Positions 11,995 to 19,865 of a stretch of DNA of 64,000 nucleotides are shown here, piece after piece. The stretch spans positions 558,001-622,000 of the forward strand of contig NZ_NISI01000001.1 in assembly GCF_002205845.1 (NCBI RefSeq), read 5' to 3'. Under the pieces are notes generated by a model. It was not told where the DNA came from and did no database searches. It saw only the letters and a list, made by a program, of their open reading frames with translations. The DNA comes from Roseateles puraquae (GTDB lineage: Bacteria > Pseudomonadota > Gammaproteobacteria > Burkholderiales > Burkholderiaceae_C). The first letter of the stretch is position 1; every line of letters starts with the position of its first letter. The translations under genes were made by a program, and so were the position numbers.

Positions 11995-12228
11995 ATGGCA
12001 CGCGTCTGTCAAGTCACGGGCAAGAAGCCCATGGTCGGGAACAATGTTTCCCACGCCAACAACAAAACCAAGCGTCGGTTCCTGCCGAACCTGCAATACC
12101 GCCGTTTCTGGGTGGAATCTGAAAACCGCTGGGTCCGCCTGCGCATCACGAACGCCGCTCTGCGTTTGATCGACAAGGTCGGCATCGACCAAGTCGTCGC
12201 CGACCTGCGCGCCAAGGGCGAGCTGTAA
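11995..12228 (+). CDS. rpmB: 50S ribosomal protein L28 (bL28)
   Basis: A 77-residue ribosomal protein beginning [34 protein letters not shown], the family signature. It has only one Cys, so it is the zinc-independent form. GGAG sits 7 bases before the ATG, and longer in-frame starts are rejected. It is followed by rpmG after 37 bases, the standard pair, with a terminator after rpmG. The 200-base gap upstream carries the leader described separately. Confidence 0.98.
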   Translation: MARVCQVTGKKPMVGNNVSHANNKTKRRFLPNLQYRRFWVESENRWVRLRITNAALRLIDKVGIDQVVADLRAKGEL

Positions 12229-12265
12229 AGCGACCTCTCCTCTGACCCACTGAAGGAACACGACC

Positions 12266-12436
12266 ATGGCATCCAAAGGCGGCCGCGAAAAGATCAAGCT
12301 GGAGTCCACCGCGGGCACCGGCCACTTCTACACGACGAACAAGAACAAGAAGACCACGCCCGAAAAGCTCGAATTCATGAAGTTCGACCCCAAGGCGCGC
12401 AAGCACGTCCTGTACAAGGAAATCAAGCTGAAGTGA
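12266..12436 (+). CDS. rpmG: 50S ribosomal protein L33 (bL33)
   Basis: A short gene encoding 56 residues: it begins [21 protein letters not shown], continues with [20 protein letters not shown] and ends YKEIKLK. This is typical bL33 of the Cys-free (zinc-independent) class, matching the Cys-poor L28 next door. AAGGA precedes the ATG. It is the second and last gene of the rpmB-rpmG operon, ended by the hairpin at 12475-12512. Confidence 0.97.
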   Translation: MASKGGREKIKLESTAGTGHFYTTNKNKKTTPEKLEFMKFDPKARKHVLYKEIKLK

Positions 12437-12474
12437 TGGCGAGGGCGGCCCGACCGCCCTGCCCTCCCGGCCAA

Positions 12475-12512
12475 GAAAAACCCGCCAAGCGGCAACGCTG
12501 GCGGGTTTTTTG
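12475..12512 (+). terminator. Rho-independent terminator of rpmB-rpmG
   Basis: The stem is AAAAACCCGCCA / TGGCGGGTTTTTT (core arms 12481-12487 and 12499-12505) with an 11-base loop and a run of six T. It lies 39 bases after the rpmG stop. Confidence 0.9.
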
Positions 12513-12550
12513 TTGTCCTTTCGCGAAAGGGCCAAGCCATCCGGGCCGGG

Positions 12551-13048
12551 TCAGCGCGATGCCGGCGCCGCGGCGACAGCAGTGCTGAACTCCTGCCGCA
12601 TCCAGCGGTCAAGCATCTGCTTCTCGTAGCGCAACGGGTCGCCGCTGCTGAAGTTGTTGAAGCCGTCCTGGTAGTTCATGTCGCGCAGCCGCGTCTTGCC
12701 CTGCTGCACCACCTTGTCCCCCTCGCGCACCTCGTAGCTCAGTTCGATGGAAGGCGAGGTGACCGAGCGCATGACCCGCAGCCACTGACCACCCCAACCC
12801 ACCGGCTCGATTTCGCCGGCCAGGTCGACATCGGTCACGTCGATGCGGACGTCGCGCCCCGGCAGGCGCTTGTCGAATTGCGCCACGAGGTAGGCCTTGA
12901 TGTCGTCCAGGACCTCGGGCTGCCGAAAGCCATTCTTGTCCTTGATGTCGGAGAACTGGTCGGACTTGATGAAGTTCACCTGCACATCCGCCTGCGCGGC
13001 AGCCGATGCGGCGGCCAGCACCGCCAAAGCGATCCAACGGGATTTCAT
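12551..13048 (-). CDS. Exported DUF3016-family protein
   Basis: A 165-residue protein with a signal peptide (MKSRWIALAVLAAASAAAQA) followed by a DUF3016-like domain: VQVNFIKSDQFSDIKDKNGF, IDVTDVDLAGEIEPVG, and the ending DGFNNFSSGDPLRYEKQMLDRWM. No function is known for the family. It is presumed periplasmic. AAGGAG lies 7 bases before the ATG at 13048, which excludes the 56-residue upstream extension. It probably has its own transcript, since a terminator separates it from the desaturase upstream. Confidence 0.85.
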   Translation of the reverse strand: MKSRWIALAVLAAASAAAQADVQVNFIKSDQFSDIKDKNGFRQPEVLDDIKAYLVAQFDKRLPGRDVRIDVTDVDLAGEIEPVGWGGQWLRVMRSVTSPSIELSYEVREGDKVVQQGKTRLRDMNYQDGFNNFSSGDPLRYEKQMLDRWMRQEFSTAVAAAPASR

Positions 13049-13100
13049 GGTGACGCTCCTTACCGAGTGACTGCGTGCACCAAGTCTAGGACAAACCATG

Positions 13101-13130
13101 AAAAAGGGCGCCCGGCAAGGGCGCCCTTTA
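13101..13130 (-). terminator. Rho-independent terminator of the desaturase gene
   Basis: The stem is AAAGGGCGCCC / GGGCGCCCTTT with a 5-base loop. On the minus strand it is followed by five T. It lies just past the desaturase stop codon, and is nearly symmetric, so it could work on both strands. Confidence 0.8.
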
Positions 13131-13166
13131 CACGATGAAAACACCGCGCAACCGCGGCGAGACGCG

Positions 13167-14378
13167 TCAGGCGTGGGCCGCGCGCAGGCGCATGGAGAAG
13201 GCCTGCAGCTCGGCAATGCCGCTTTCCTCGGCGCGCCGGCACCAGGCCTGCAGATCGGCCACGAGCTGCTCGGCCGACACGTTGGTGCGGGTCCAGAGCT
13301 GGCGCAGTTCCTCGCGCATGGTCACGAGCTTGTCGATGACGGGGCTGGCGGCACGGGCATGCGCCAGTTCGCCCTGCACATTGGCGGGGATGCGGTCTTC
13401 GTCACGGTGCAGCCAGCGCTTGGCCAGCTTGAACTGCGTGAAGCGCTCGCTGTGCTTGCCGCCTTCAGCCTTGATGCGGGCCAGTTCGGCCGCGCAGGCA
13501 CCCTTCAGGCCACGGGCGTAGGTCGCCATGACTTCGTAGCGATTGGCGATCAGGGCCTCCAGCGTGCGGGCATCGGCCGGCTTGATTTCACCCAGGCTCA
13601 GCTTGGGCGCCGTCTTGCGCACCTTGGCCCAGCCCAGCATCTCCAGGCCGCGGATGTACATCCAGCCGATGTCGAACTCGTAAGGCTTGACCGAGAACTT
13701 GGCCGAGGTCGGGTAGGTGTGATGGTTGTTGTGCAGCTCTTCGCCGCCGACGATCAGGGTCCAGGGCGTCAGATTGGTCGAGGCATCAGGCGCCTCGAAG
13801 TTGCGATAACCCCAGTAGTGACCGATGCCGTTGATGACGCCCGCCGCCCAGAACGGAATCCAGGCCATCTGGATCGCCCAGATGGTGGCGCCGATGGCGC
13901 CGAACAGGGTCACGTTGATGATCAACATCAGCGCCACGCCCTGCCAGCTGTACTTGCTGTAGAGGTTGTTCTCGATCCAGTCGTCCGGCGTGCCGCGGCT
14001 GTACTTGGCGATCGTCTCGGCGTTCTTGGCCTCGGCGCGGTAGAGCTCGGCGCCCTCGGCCATCACCTTGCGCAGGCCGCGGGTCTGCGGGCTGTGCGGG
14101 TCTTCTTCGGTCTCGCACTTGGCGTGGTGCTTGCGGTGGATGGCGACCCACTCGCGGGTGACCATGCCGGTCGTCAGCCAAAGCCAGAAGCGGAAGAGGT
14201 GCGACGGGATGGGCCCGAGGTCCAGCGCGCGGTGCGCTTGCGAACGATGCAGGAAGATGGTGACCGCTGCGATCGTGATGTGGGTCACAACCAGTGTGTA
14301 GACGACCAGTTGCCAGGCACTGAAGTCGGCCAGGCCATTGGCCACCCAGTTCAGCAGCGCGTCGAGAAATTCGTTCAT
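13167..14378 (-). CDS. Membrane fatty acid desaturase (acyl-CoA/acyl-lipid delta-9 type)
   Basis: A 403-residue di-iron membrane desaturase that would introduce a double bond into fatty acyl chains for membrane fluidity. The three histidine boxes are HRSQAHR (H-x4-H), HRKHH and HNNHH, with membrane segments at about 18-40, 62-80, 155-180 and 183-200. Beyond residue 270 is a soluble, charged C-terminal extension rich in Lys/Arg/Glu. The ATG at 14378 fits the family start. The 142-base gap to rsmB upstream on the same strand suggests its own promoter. Regiospecificity is inferred from family resemblance only. Confidence 0.9.
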   Translation of the reverse strand: MNEFLDALLNWVANGLADFSAWQLVVYTLVVTHITIAAVTIFLHRSQAHRALDLGPIPSHLFRFWLWLTTGMVTREWVAIHRKHHAKCETEEDPHSPQTRGLRKVMAEGAELYRAEAKNAETIAKYSRGTPDDWIENNLYSKYSWQGVALMLIINVTLFGAIGATIWAIQMAWIPFWAAGVINGIGHYWGYRNFEAPDASTNLTPWTLIVGGEELHNNHHTYPTSAKFSVKPYEFDIGWMYIRGLEMLGWAKVRKTAPKLSLGEIKPADARTLEALIANRYEVMATYARGLKGACAAELARIKAEGGKHSERFTQFKLAKRWLHRDEDRIPANVQGELAHARAASPVIDKLVTMREELRQLWTRTNVSAEQLVADLQAWCRRAEESGIAELQAFSMRLRAAHA

Positions 14379-14520
14379 GCGTCCAAGACCTCGGCCGGAA
14401 GCGGCCCATCAAAGTGGGGGCAATTGTAGGGGCGCACCTCCAAAGTCAAGGGGGCGCACGCACCGCAATCGGGCGGGCACGTGCGAATCGGCGCGTTCCT
14501 TGACCCCGATCAAGCCGGCG

Positions 14521-15783
14521 TCAGCCCTTGCGCACCCAGGCCACCGCGAAGAAACCGTCGGTCGCATGCCGGTGCGGCCATAGCCGCAGCACGCCGTTCT
14601 CGGTCAGCTCCGCCGCCCGCTCGACCTGGGCCTTGTCCAGCGCCTCACAGGCGTCCAGCGGTTCGAAATCAGGGTGAGCGGCTGCAAACTCGTTCGCGAT
14701 CACCTCGTTCTCGGCATCCAGCAGGCTGCAGGTGGCATAGACCAGACGCCCGCCCGGCTTCACCAGTCGCGCGGCACTCGCGAGGATGGCGCGCTGCTTG
14801 TCTTGCAGTTCCGACACGGCCTGGGGCGACTGGCGCCACTTCAGGTCGGGGTTGCGCCGCAGCGTGCCCAGCCCCGAACAAGGCGCGTCCACCAGCACCC
14901 GGTCGATCTTGCCGGCCAGGCGCTTGATGCGGTCATCGCGCTCATGGGCGATCTGGGCCGGGTACACGTTGGACAAGCCACTGCGTGCCAGGCGCGGCTT
15001 GAGCGCATCCAGGCGATGGCCAGAGACGTCGAAGGCGTACAAGCGGCCGGTGTTGCGCATGGCGGCACCGAGTGCCAGCGTCTTGCCGCCCGCGCCAGCG
15101 CAGAAGTCCACCACCATCTCGCCGCGCTTGGGAGCGAGCAGCAAGGCCAGCAACTGGCTGCCCTCATCCTGCACCTCGATGGACCCGTTGGTGAAGAGTT
15201 CAAGCTTGTTCAACGCCGGCTTGCCTTGCACCCGCAGGCCCAGCGGTGAGTACGCCGTGGGCGTCGCGTCGATGCCGGCAGCCTGCAAGGCCGCCTGGGC
15301 TTCTTCGCGCTTGAGCTTCAGGCTGTTGACTCGCAGGTCCAAGGGCGCGGGTTCGTTCAGCGCCGTCGCCAGCTTCCAGAACTCCTCCTCGCCCAGCCGG
15401 GCCAGCAAGGGCTCGGCCAGCCAGTCCGGCATGTTGTGGCGCAGCTTGGGCGCCAGGCTGTGAGGTGCGATGGACTGAACCTGCACCAGCCAGTCCTTCT
15501 CGGCTGGGCTCAGCGCAGCGCGCAGAAAGGTGTCGCTGCCTCGCCAGGCGAGGATGGCCAGGCGCCGAAACATCGGGCCGCTGCCGCTCTGGGCCAGGTT
15601 CTGGAACTTCAACCGCTCGCGCAGCAGCGCATAGACGGTCTCGGCCAGACTCGCGCGTTCGCGCTGTCCGAGGTTCTTGTGTTGACGGAAGAAGGCCGAA
15701 ACGGTCGAGTCGGCCGGGGCGTCGAGCTTGTTGACGGCGCCGATGAGTTCGGCGGCGAGCTCCAGCAGGGCATTAGGATGCAT
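14521..15783 (-). CDS. rsmB: 16S rRNA (cytosine-967-C5)-methyltransferase RsmB
   Basis: A 420-residue protein with an N-terminal NusB-like RNA-binding domain (1-140). The C-terminal Rossmann methyltransferase has SAM motif VVDFCAGAGGKTLALGA and the two cysteines of the m5C mechanism: DAPCSGLGTLRRNPD (Cys302) and YATCSLL (Cys352). Product release and nucleophile roles are as in RsmB/RsmF. Length matches the family. ATG at 15783. It is divergent from the DUF1345 gene with only 26 bases between the start codons, so the two promoters must overlap coding sequence. Confidence 0.95.
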   Translation of the reverse strand: MHPNALLELAAELIGAVNKLDAPADSTVSAFFRQHKNLGQRERASLAETVYALLRERLKFQNLAQSGSGPMFRRLAILAWRGSDTFLRAALSPAEKDWLVQVQSIAPHSLAPKLRHNMPDWLAEPLLARLGEEEFWKLATALNEPAPLDLRVNSLKLKREEAQAALQAAGIDATPTAYSPLGLRVQGKPALNKLELFTNGSIEVQDEGSQLLALLLAPKRGEMVVDFCAGAGGKTLALGAAMRNTGRLYAFDVSGHRLDALKPRLARSGLSNVYPAQIAHERDDRIKRLAGKIDRVLVDAPCSGLGTLRRNPDLKWRQSPQAVSELQDKQRAILASAARLVKPGGRLVYATCSLLDAENEVIANEFAAAHPDFEPLDACEALDKAQVERAAELTENGVLRLWPHRHATDGFFAVAWVRKG

Positions 15784-15809
15784 CGCCCCATTATCCCAAG
15801 CCGCCCTGC

Positions 15810-16454
15810 ATGACTCTCTGGAACCAGCTGCGCTTGCGCCCTCGCCTGTTGACGGCCGTGATTGTGGGCAGCGCGCTGGCAGCGGCGTGGCCCGACGTCA
15901 CCAGCCTGCAGACCCGCCTGCTGATCGGCTGGAACCTCGTCATCTGGATCTACCTGCCGCTGGTGCTGTGGATGATGTTCAGCCCCAGCACCACGGCGGA
16001 TGTGCAGGCTCGCGCCCGGCGCCTGAACGAAGGCGTGCCCGTGGTCCTGCTCCTGGCGGTGCTCGGCGCCCTGGCGAGCCTCGCGGCCATCACGCTGGAG
16101 CTGCAGGCCGCGCGCCAGAACCACGACACCCGCTACGTGCTCCTGGCCCTCGCGACGGTCGCCGGCTCGTGGCTGCTGCTGCCGGTGGAGTTCGGCCTGG
16201 CCTATGCCAGCCTCTACCACCGCCAGGGCAAAGGCCGGCACGGGCTGGAGTTCCCCGGCGATGACGAGCTGCCCGACTACGCGGACTTCCTCTACTTCTC
16301 GATCACGGTCGCCGCCACATCGCAAACCTCGGACGTGGTGGTGAGCGCCAAGCCGATGCGCCGCCTCGTGCTGCTTCAGGCCTTGATCGCCTTCGTGTTC
16401 AACACCGGCGTGCTGGCCCTGTCGATCAATATCCTGGCGGGCCTGATCAGCTGA
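15810..16454 (+). CDS. DUF1345 inner-membrane protein
   Basis: A 214-residue protein with about five hydrophobic helices and the conserved DUF1345 segment YADFLYFSITVAATSQTSDV, followed by VVSAKPMRRLVLLQALIAFVFNTGVLAL. The region resembles two-helix potassium-channel pores, but no selectivity filter is obvious. Function is unknown. Its 3' end overlaps the convergent purN by 8 bases. Confidence 0.85.
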   Translation: MTLWNQLRLRPRLLTAVIVGSALAAAWPDVTSLQTRLLIGWNLVIWIYLPLVLWMMFSPSTTADVQARARRLNEGVPVVLLLAVLGALASLAAITLELQAARQNHDTRYVLLALATVAGSWLLLPVEFGLAYASLYHRQGKGRHGLEFPGDDELPDYADFLYFSITVAATSQTSDVVVSAKPMRRLVLLQALIAFVFNTGVLALSINILAGLIS

Positions 16455-17079
16455 GCAGCAGTTGCTGGGGCGCGCCGTCGCGGTGCTGCACGGTATCGCC
16501 CGACCAGACCAGCGCGTCTTCCACGAACCACCGCACCGACTGCGGATAGATGCGGTGCTCGGCAGTCAGCACGCGGGCCGCCAAGGCCTTGGCATCGTCG
16601 CCCGGCTTCACCGGCACGACCCCTTGCATGACGATGGCGCCGTGGTCGAGTTCAGCCGTCACGAAATGCACCGTCGCCCCGGCCACCTTGCAGCCCATGG
16701 CCAGCGCGCGCTCATGCGTGTGCAGGCCCGTGAACGCCGGCAGAAGCGAGGGGTGGATGTTCAGCAGGCGGCGTTCGTAACGCGCCGTGAAGGCCGGCGT
16801 CAGGATGCGCATGAAGCCCGCCAGGACGACCAGGTCCGGCGAGAAGCCATCGATGACCCGGGCCAGCTCGGCATCGAAGTCGTCCCGGCTGGCGTAGGCC
16901 TTGTGGTCGACCACAGCGGTGGCGATGCCACGGTCCGCCGCAAATTGCAGGCCGCCGGCGTCGGGCCGGTTGCTGATGACGGCCGCAATGCTCGCCGGCC
17001 AGCCCTCGGCGGCGCAGGCCTTCACGATGGCTTCCATGTTGGAGCCCCGCCCGGAAATCAGAATGACCAGTCGCTTCAT
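16447..17079 (-). CDS. purN: Phosphoribosylglycinamide formyltransferase PurN
   Basis: A 210-residue enzyme of de novo purine synthesis that formylates GAR with 10-formyl-THF. It has the phosphate loop ISGRGSNMEAI, the catalytic Asn-His pair in NIHPSLLPAFTGLHTHERAL, and the catalytic Asp in HFVTAELDHGAIVMQ. The start at 17079 (MKRLVILISGRGSN) is the family start, and the 27-residue upstream extension is discarded. It is divergent from trpS with 37 bases between the start codons. Confidence 0.95.
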   Translation of the reverse strand: MKRLVILISGRGSNMEAIVKACAAEGWPASIAAVISNRPDAGGLQFAADRGIATAVVDHKAYASRDDFDAELARVIDGFSPDLVVLAGFMRILTPAFTARYERRLLNIHPSLLPAFTGLHTHERALAMGCKVAGATVHFVTAELDHGAIVMQGVVPVKPGDDAKALAARVLTAEHRIYPQSVRWFVEDALVWSGDTVQHRDGAPQQLLLS

Positions 17080-17116
17080 GGGGGCGGGAGTGTAGGCGAG
17101 CGACAATCCGCGCCCC

Positions 17117-18118
17117 ATGTCGACACCCGCCCCCCCCCGCCCGCGCGTCCTTTCGGGCATGCGCCCGACCGGCGCCCTGCACCTCGGCCACTACCACGGG
17201 GCCATCAAGAACTGGGTGCGCCTGCAGGACAGCCATGAAGGCTTCTTCTTCGTGGCCGACTGGCATGCGCTCACCACGCAGCGCCCGAGCGGCGAGACGC
17301 TGACGCGCCATGTCTACGAGATGGTCACCGACTGGCTCGCGGCCGGCCTGGACCCCGAACGCTGCACCCTCTTCCTGCAAAGCCGCATGCCGGAGCATGC
17401 CGAGCTGTTCACGCTGTTGGCCATGTGCACGCCGTCCAGCTGGCTGGCCCGCATGCCGAGCTACAAGGACCAGGTCGCCGCCGACGGCGAGCTCGCCACC
17501 TACGGCTTCCTGGGCTACCCGCTGCTGCAGGCCGCCGACATCCTGCTCTACAAGCCCGCCGGCGTGCCCGTGGGTGAAGACCAGACCGCGCATGTGGAAG
17601 TCACCCGCGAAGTGGCACGGCGCTTCAACCGCCTCTATGCCGAGACCGCGCCGGTTTTCGTCGAGCCGCAGGCCCTGCTGACCGAGACGGCCCGCGTGCC
17701 CGGGCTGGACGGCCAGAAGATGAGCAAGAGCCTCGACAACGCCATCGCCATGCGCGACGAGCCCGAGGTGACGGCTGCCAAGATTCGCACCATGCCCACC
17801 GACCCGCAGCGCGTGCGCCGCACCGATGCCGGTGACCCGGCGCGCTGCCCCGTCTGGCCGCTGCACCAGATCTATTCCGACGAAGCCACGCGCGCCGCCT
17901 GCGAGACCGGGTGCCGCAGCGCCAGCATCGGCTGCCTGGACTGCAAGCAGCCGCTGATTGAGGCCATCCAGCGCGAGCAGGCGCCTTGGCGCGAGCGCGC
18001 GGCAGCCCTGGACCCGCAACAGGTGAAATGGACGCTGGAAGTGGGCACCGAGCGGGCCCGCGCGGTCGCGCGCAAGACGCTGCGCGAAGTTCGCGCCGTG
18101 ATGGGACTGGTGGCGTGA
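17117..18118 (+). CDS. trpS: Tryptophanyl-tRNA synthetase, with a four-cysteine motif
   Basis: A 333-residue class I synthetase charging tRNA-Trp. The HIGH-type motif is in TGALHLGHYHGAI and the KMSKS loop in GLDGQKMSKSLDNAI. The anticodon-recognition region has four cysteines, Cys244, Cys266, Cys273 and Cys276 (C-x21-C-x6-C-x2-C), plus Cys262. This closely resembles the [4Fe-4S] site described in Thermotoga maritima TrpRS (x22-x6-x2, from memory). E. coli TrpRS lacks it. The stop overlaps the next gene as GTGA. Cluster binding is inferred. Confidence 0.95.
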   Translation: MSTPAPPRPRVLSGMRPTGALHLGHYHGAIKNWVRLQDSHEGFFFVADWHALTTQRPSGETLTRHVYEMVTDWLAAGLDPERCTLFLQSRMPEHAELFTLLAMCTPSSWLARMPSYKDQVAADGELATYGFLGYPLLQAADILLYKPAGVPVGEDQTAHVEVTREVARRFNRLYAETAPVFVEPQALLTETARVPGLDGQKMSKSLDNAIAMRDEPEVTAAKIRTMPTDPQRVRRTDAGDPARCPVWPLHQIYSDEATRAACETGCRSASIGCLDCKQPLIEAIQREQAPWRERAAALDPQQVKWTLEVGTERARAVARKTLREVRAVMGLVA

Positions 18119-18525
18119 CCGCCCGCCTGCACGTCACCGACCTCGAAGCCGCCATCAACTGGTGGCGCGATCGTTCGCCCTCACCTGACGGCATCAGCGC
18201 GGCGCCCGAGGTGCGCGCCTTGGCCGAGGCCTATGCCCTGCTGGCCTGGCAGCGCAGCGCCGACATCGAGGTCGACGCCCTGACGCCTCGCGCGCTGGAC
18301 GCCTGGCTGGCCTGGTATGCCACCACGCCGGACTCGCCCTGCATCGCCATCTGCTCCACGGCCCAGGGCGACCCGATCTGCAAGGGCTGTGGGCGCAGCT
18401 TTGACGAAGTGCAGCACTGGCCCGCACTCGACCCGTTCGAGAAGCGCGTCGTGTGGCAACGCATCACGCAGGAAGGCACGGCCTGGCGCTTCAACCGCTA
18501 CGCCGAGCGCGGAGCAAGGTCCTGA
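18115..18525 (+). CDS. DUF3717-DUF1289 fusion protein, four-Cys
   Basis: A 136-residue protein starting at GTG 18115, which overlaps the trpS stop (GTGA). The N-terminal part (LHVTDLEAAINWWRDRSP, 5-70) matches DUF3717. The C-terminal part (72-105) is a DUF1289 domain with SPCIAIC, then CKGC and a conserved RSFDEVQHW. Cys76, Cys80, Cys89 and Cys92 (C-x3-C-x8-C-x2-C) could bind a metal or an iron-sulfur cluster. It has no signal peptide, so it is cytoplasmic. The biochemical role of both domains is unknown. Coupling to a Cys-rich TrpRS is notable. Confidence 0.85.
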   Translation: MTARLHVTDLEAAINWWRDRSPSPDGISAAPEVRALAEAYALLAWQRSADIEVDALTPRALDAWLAWYATTPDSPCIAICSTAQGDPICKGCGRSFDEVQHWPALDPFEKRVVWQRITQEGTAWRFNRYAERGARS

Positions 18526-19865
18526 ATCGCATCCGTTTCATCGACAGCGTGCGGCGCATCGTGCCGCAGGCCTGGCCGGTCCTCGTCGGCCAGATCGCCG
18601 TGATGATGTTCAGCACGGTGGACACGCTGATGATGGGCCGCGTCGGCCCGTCGGACCTGGCCGCACTGGCGGTGGGCTCGGCGGCCTACGTGACCATCTT
18701 CGTCGGCCTGATGGGCGTGGTGCTGGCCGTCGGGCCCATTGCCGGGCACAATTTCGGCGCCCAGGACCTGCCGGGCGCCGGGCAGAGCTTTGTGCAGGCG
18801 CAGTGGCTGTCGGTGCTGCTGTGCATCCCCGGCTGCCTGGCGCTGTGGTTCCCTGACCCCTTCACCGCGCTCGCGCAACTCGATGCCGCGCAAGCGGACA
18901 AGGTGCGCGCCTATACGCGTCCCGAGGCGTTCGCGCTGCCGGCGGCCCTGCTCTTCACCGCCTTTCGCGGCTTCTCAACCGCCGTCAGCCGGCCCAAGGC
19001 AGTCATGGCCATGCAGCTGACGGGCCTGGCCGCCAAGGTGCCGCTGAACGCCGTGCTGGTGTTCGGCTGGGGGCCGATCCCTGCCATGGGCGTGGCCGGC
19101 TGCGGTTGGGCGACGGCCATTGCCATGGTCGGCCAGGCCAGCGTGGCCGCACTGCTGCTGCGCCGGGACGCCTTCTACCGTCCCTTCCAGATCCCGCATC
19201 TGTGGGCGACCCGCCCGGACTGGCAGGAGCTGCGCGCCCTCGTCAAGCTGGGGCTGCCGATGGGTGGCTCCATCCTGGTGGAGGTCACGGGCTTCACCTT
19301 CATGGCCTTCTTCATCGCTCGCCTGGGCGCGACGCCGGTGGCGGGCCACCAGATCGCGGTGAACCTGGTGGCCATGATGTTCATGATCGCGCTGGCCCAG
19401 GCGACGGCCGCTGGCACGTTGGTCGCCCAGCACCTGGGCGCGGGTGAGAAGCGGGAAGCGCGCATCGTCGGGCGTCATGCGATGGTGCTGGCCACGCTGG
19501 TGGCCGCAGCCGTGGGGGCCGTGGTGGCGCTGGCGCGAGCGCCGATCGTTGGCCTGTACACCGCCAATGCCGCGACAGCCGCAGCCGCGCTGCCGCTGCT
19601 GGTGTGGGTCTGGTTCTTCCACCTGGGCGATGCCTTGCAGACAGTTGCGGCCTATGTGCTGCGTGCCTACCAGGTGGCCACGCTGCCCATGGTGATCTAT
19701 GTGGTGGCCCTGTGGGGCCTGGGCATCGGCGGCGGCTACCTGCTGGCCTTCGGCCCACGCGGTGTGGGTGCCGTTGGTTTCTGGCAGGCGGCCACCGCAG
19801 GGCTGCTGACCGCCGGGGTGCTGCTGAGCCTGCTGCTGCGGCGGGTGTTCAACGAGAACCGCTAG
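18522..19865 (+). CDS. MATE-family efflux transporter
   Basis: About 447 residues with twelve predicted membrane helices. It has the MATE pattern: QAWPVLVGQIAVMMFSTVDTLMMGRVG in helix 1, GHNFGAQ, and the second-half repeat LGLPMGGSILVEVTGFT with VAGHQIAVNLVAMMFM. Members export cationic drugs or metabolites against H+ or Na+. The best-placed start is CTG at 18522, overlapping the upstream TGA as CTGA, with GGAG 7 bases upstream. In-frame GTG codons at 18549 (no Shine-Dalgarno) and 18453 (deep in the previous gene) are alternatives. The 3' end overlaps the convergent kinase by 17 bases. Substrate unknown. Confidence 0.88.
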   Translation: MNRIRFIDSVRRIVPQAWPVLVGQIAVMMFSTVDTLMMGRVGPSDLAALAVGSAAYVTIFVGLMGVVLAVGPIAGHNFGAQDLPGAGQSFVQAQWLSVLLCIPGCLALWFPDPFTALAQLDAAQADKVRAYTRPEAFALPAALLFTAFRGFSTAVSRPKAVMAMQLTGLAAKVPLNAVLVFGWGPIPAMGVAGCGWATAIAMVGQASVAALLLRRDAFYRPFQIPHLWATRPDWQELRALVKLGLPMGGSILVEVTGFTFMAFFIARLGATPVAGHQIAVNLVAMMFMIALAQATAAGTLVAQHLGAGEKREARIVGRHAMVLATLVAAAVGAVVALARAPIVGLYTANAATAAAALPLLVWVWFFHLGDALQTVAAYVLRAYQVATLPMVIYVVALWGLGIGGGYLLAFGPRGVGAVGFWQAATAGLLTAGVLLSLLLRRVFNENR

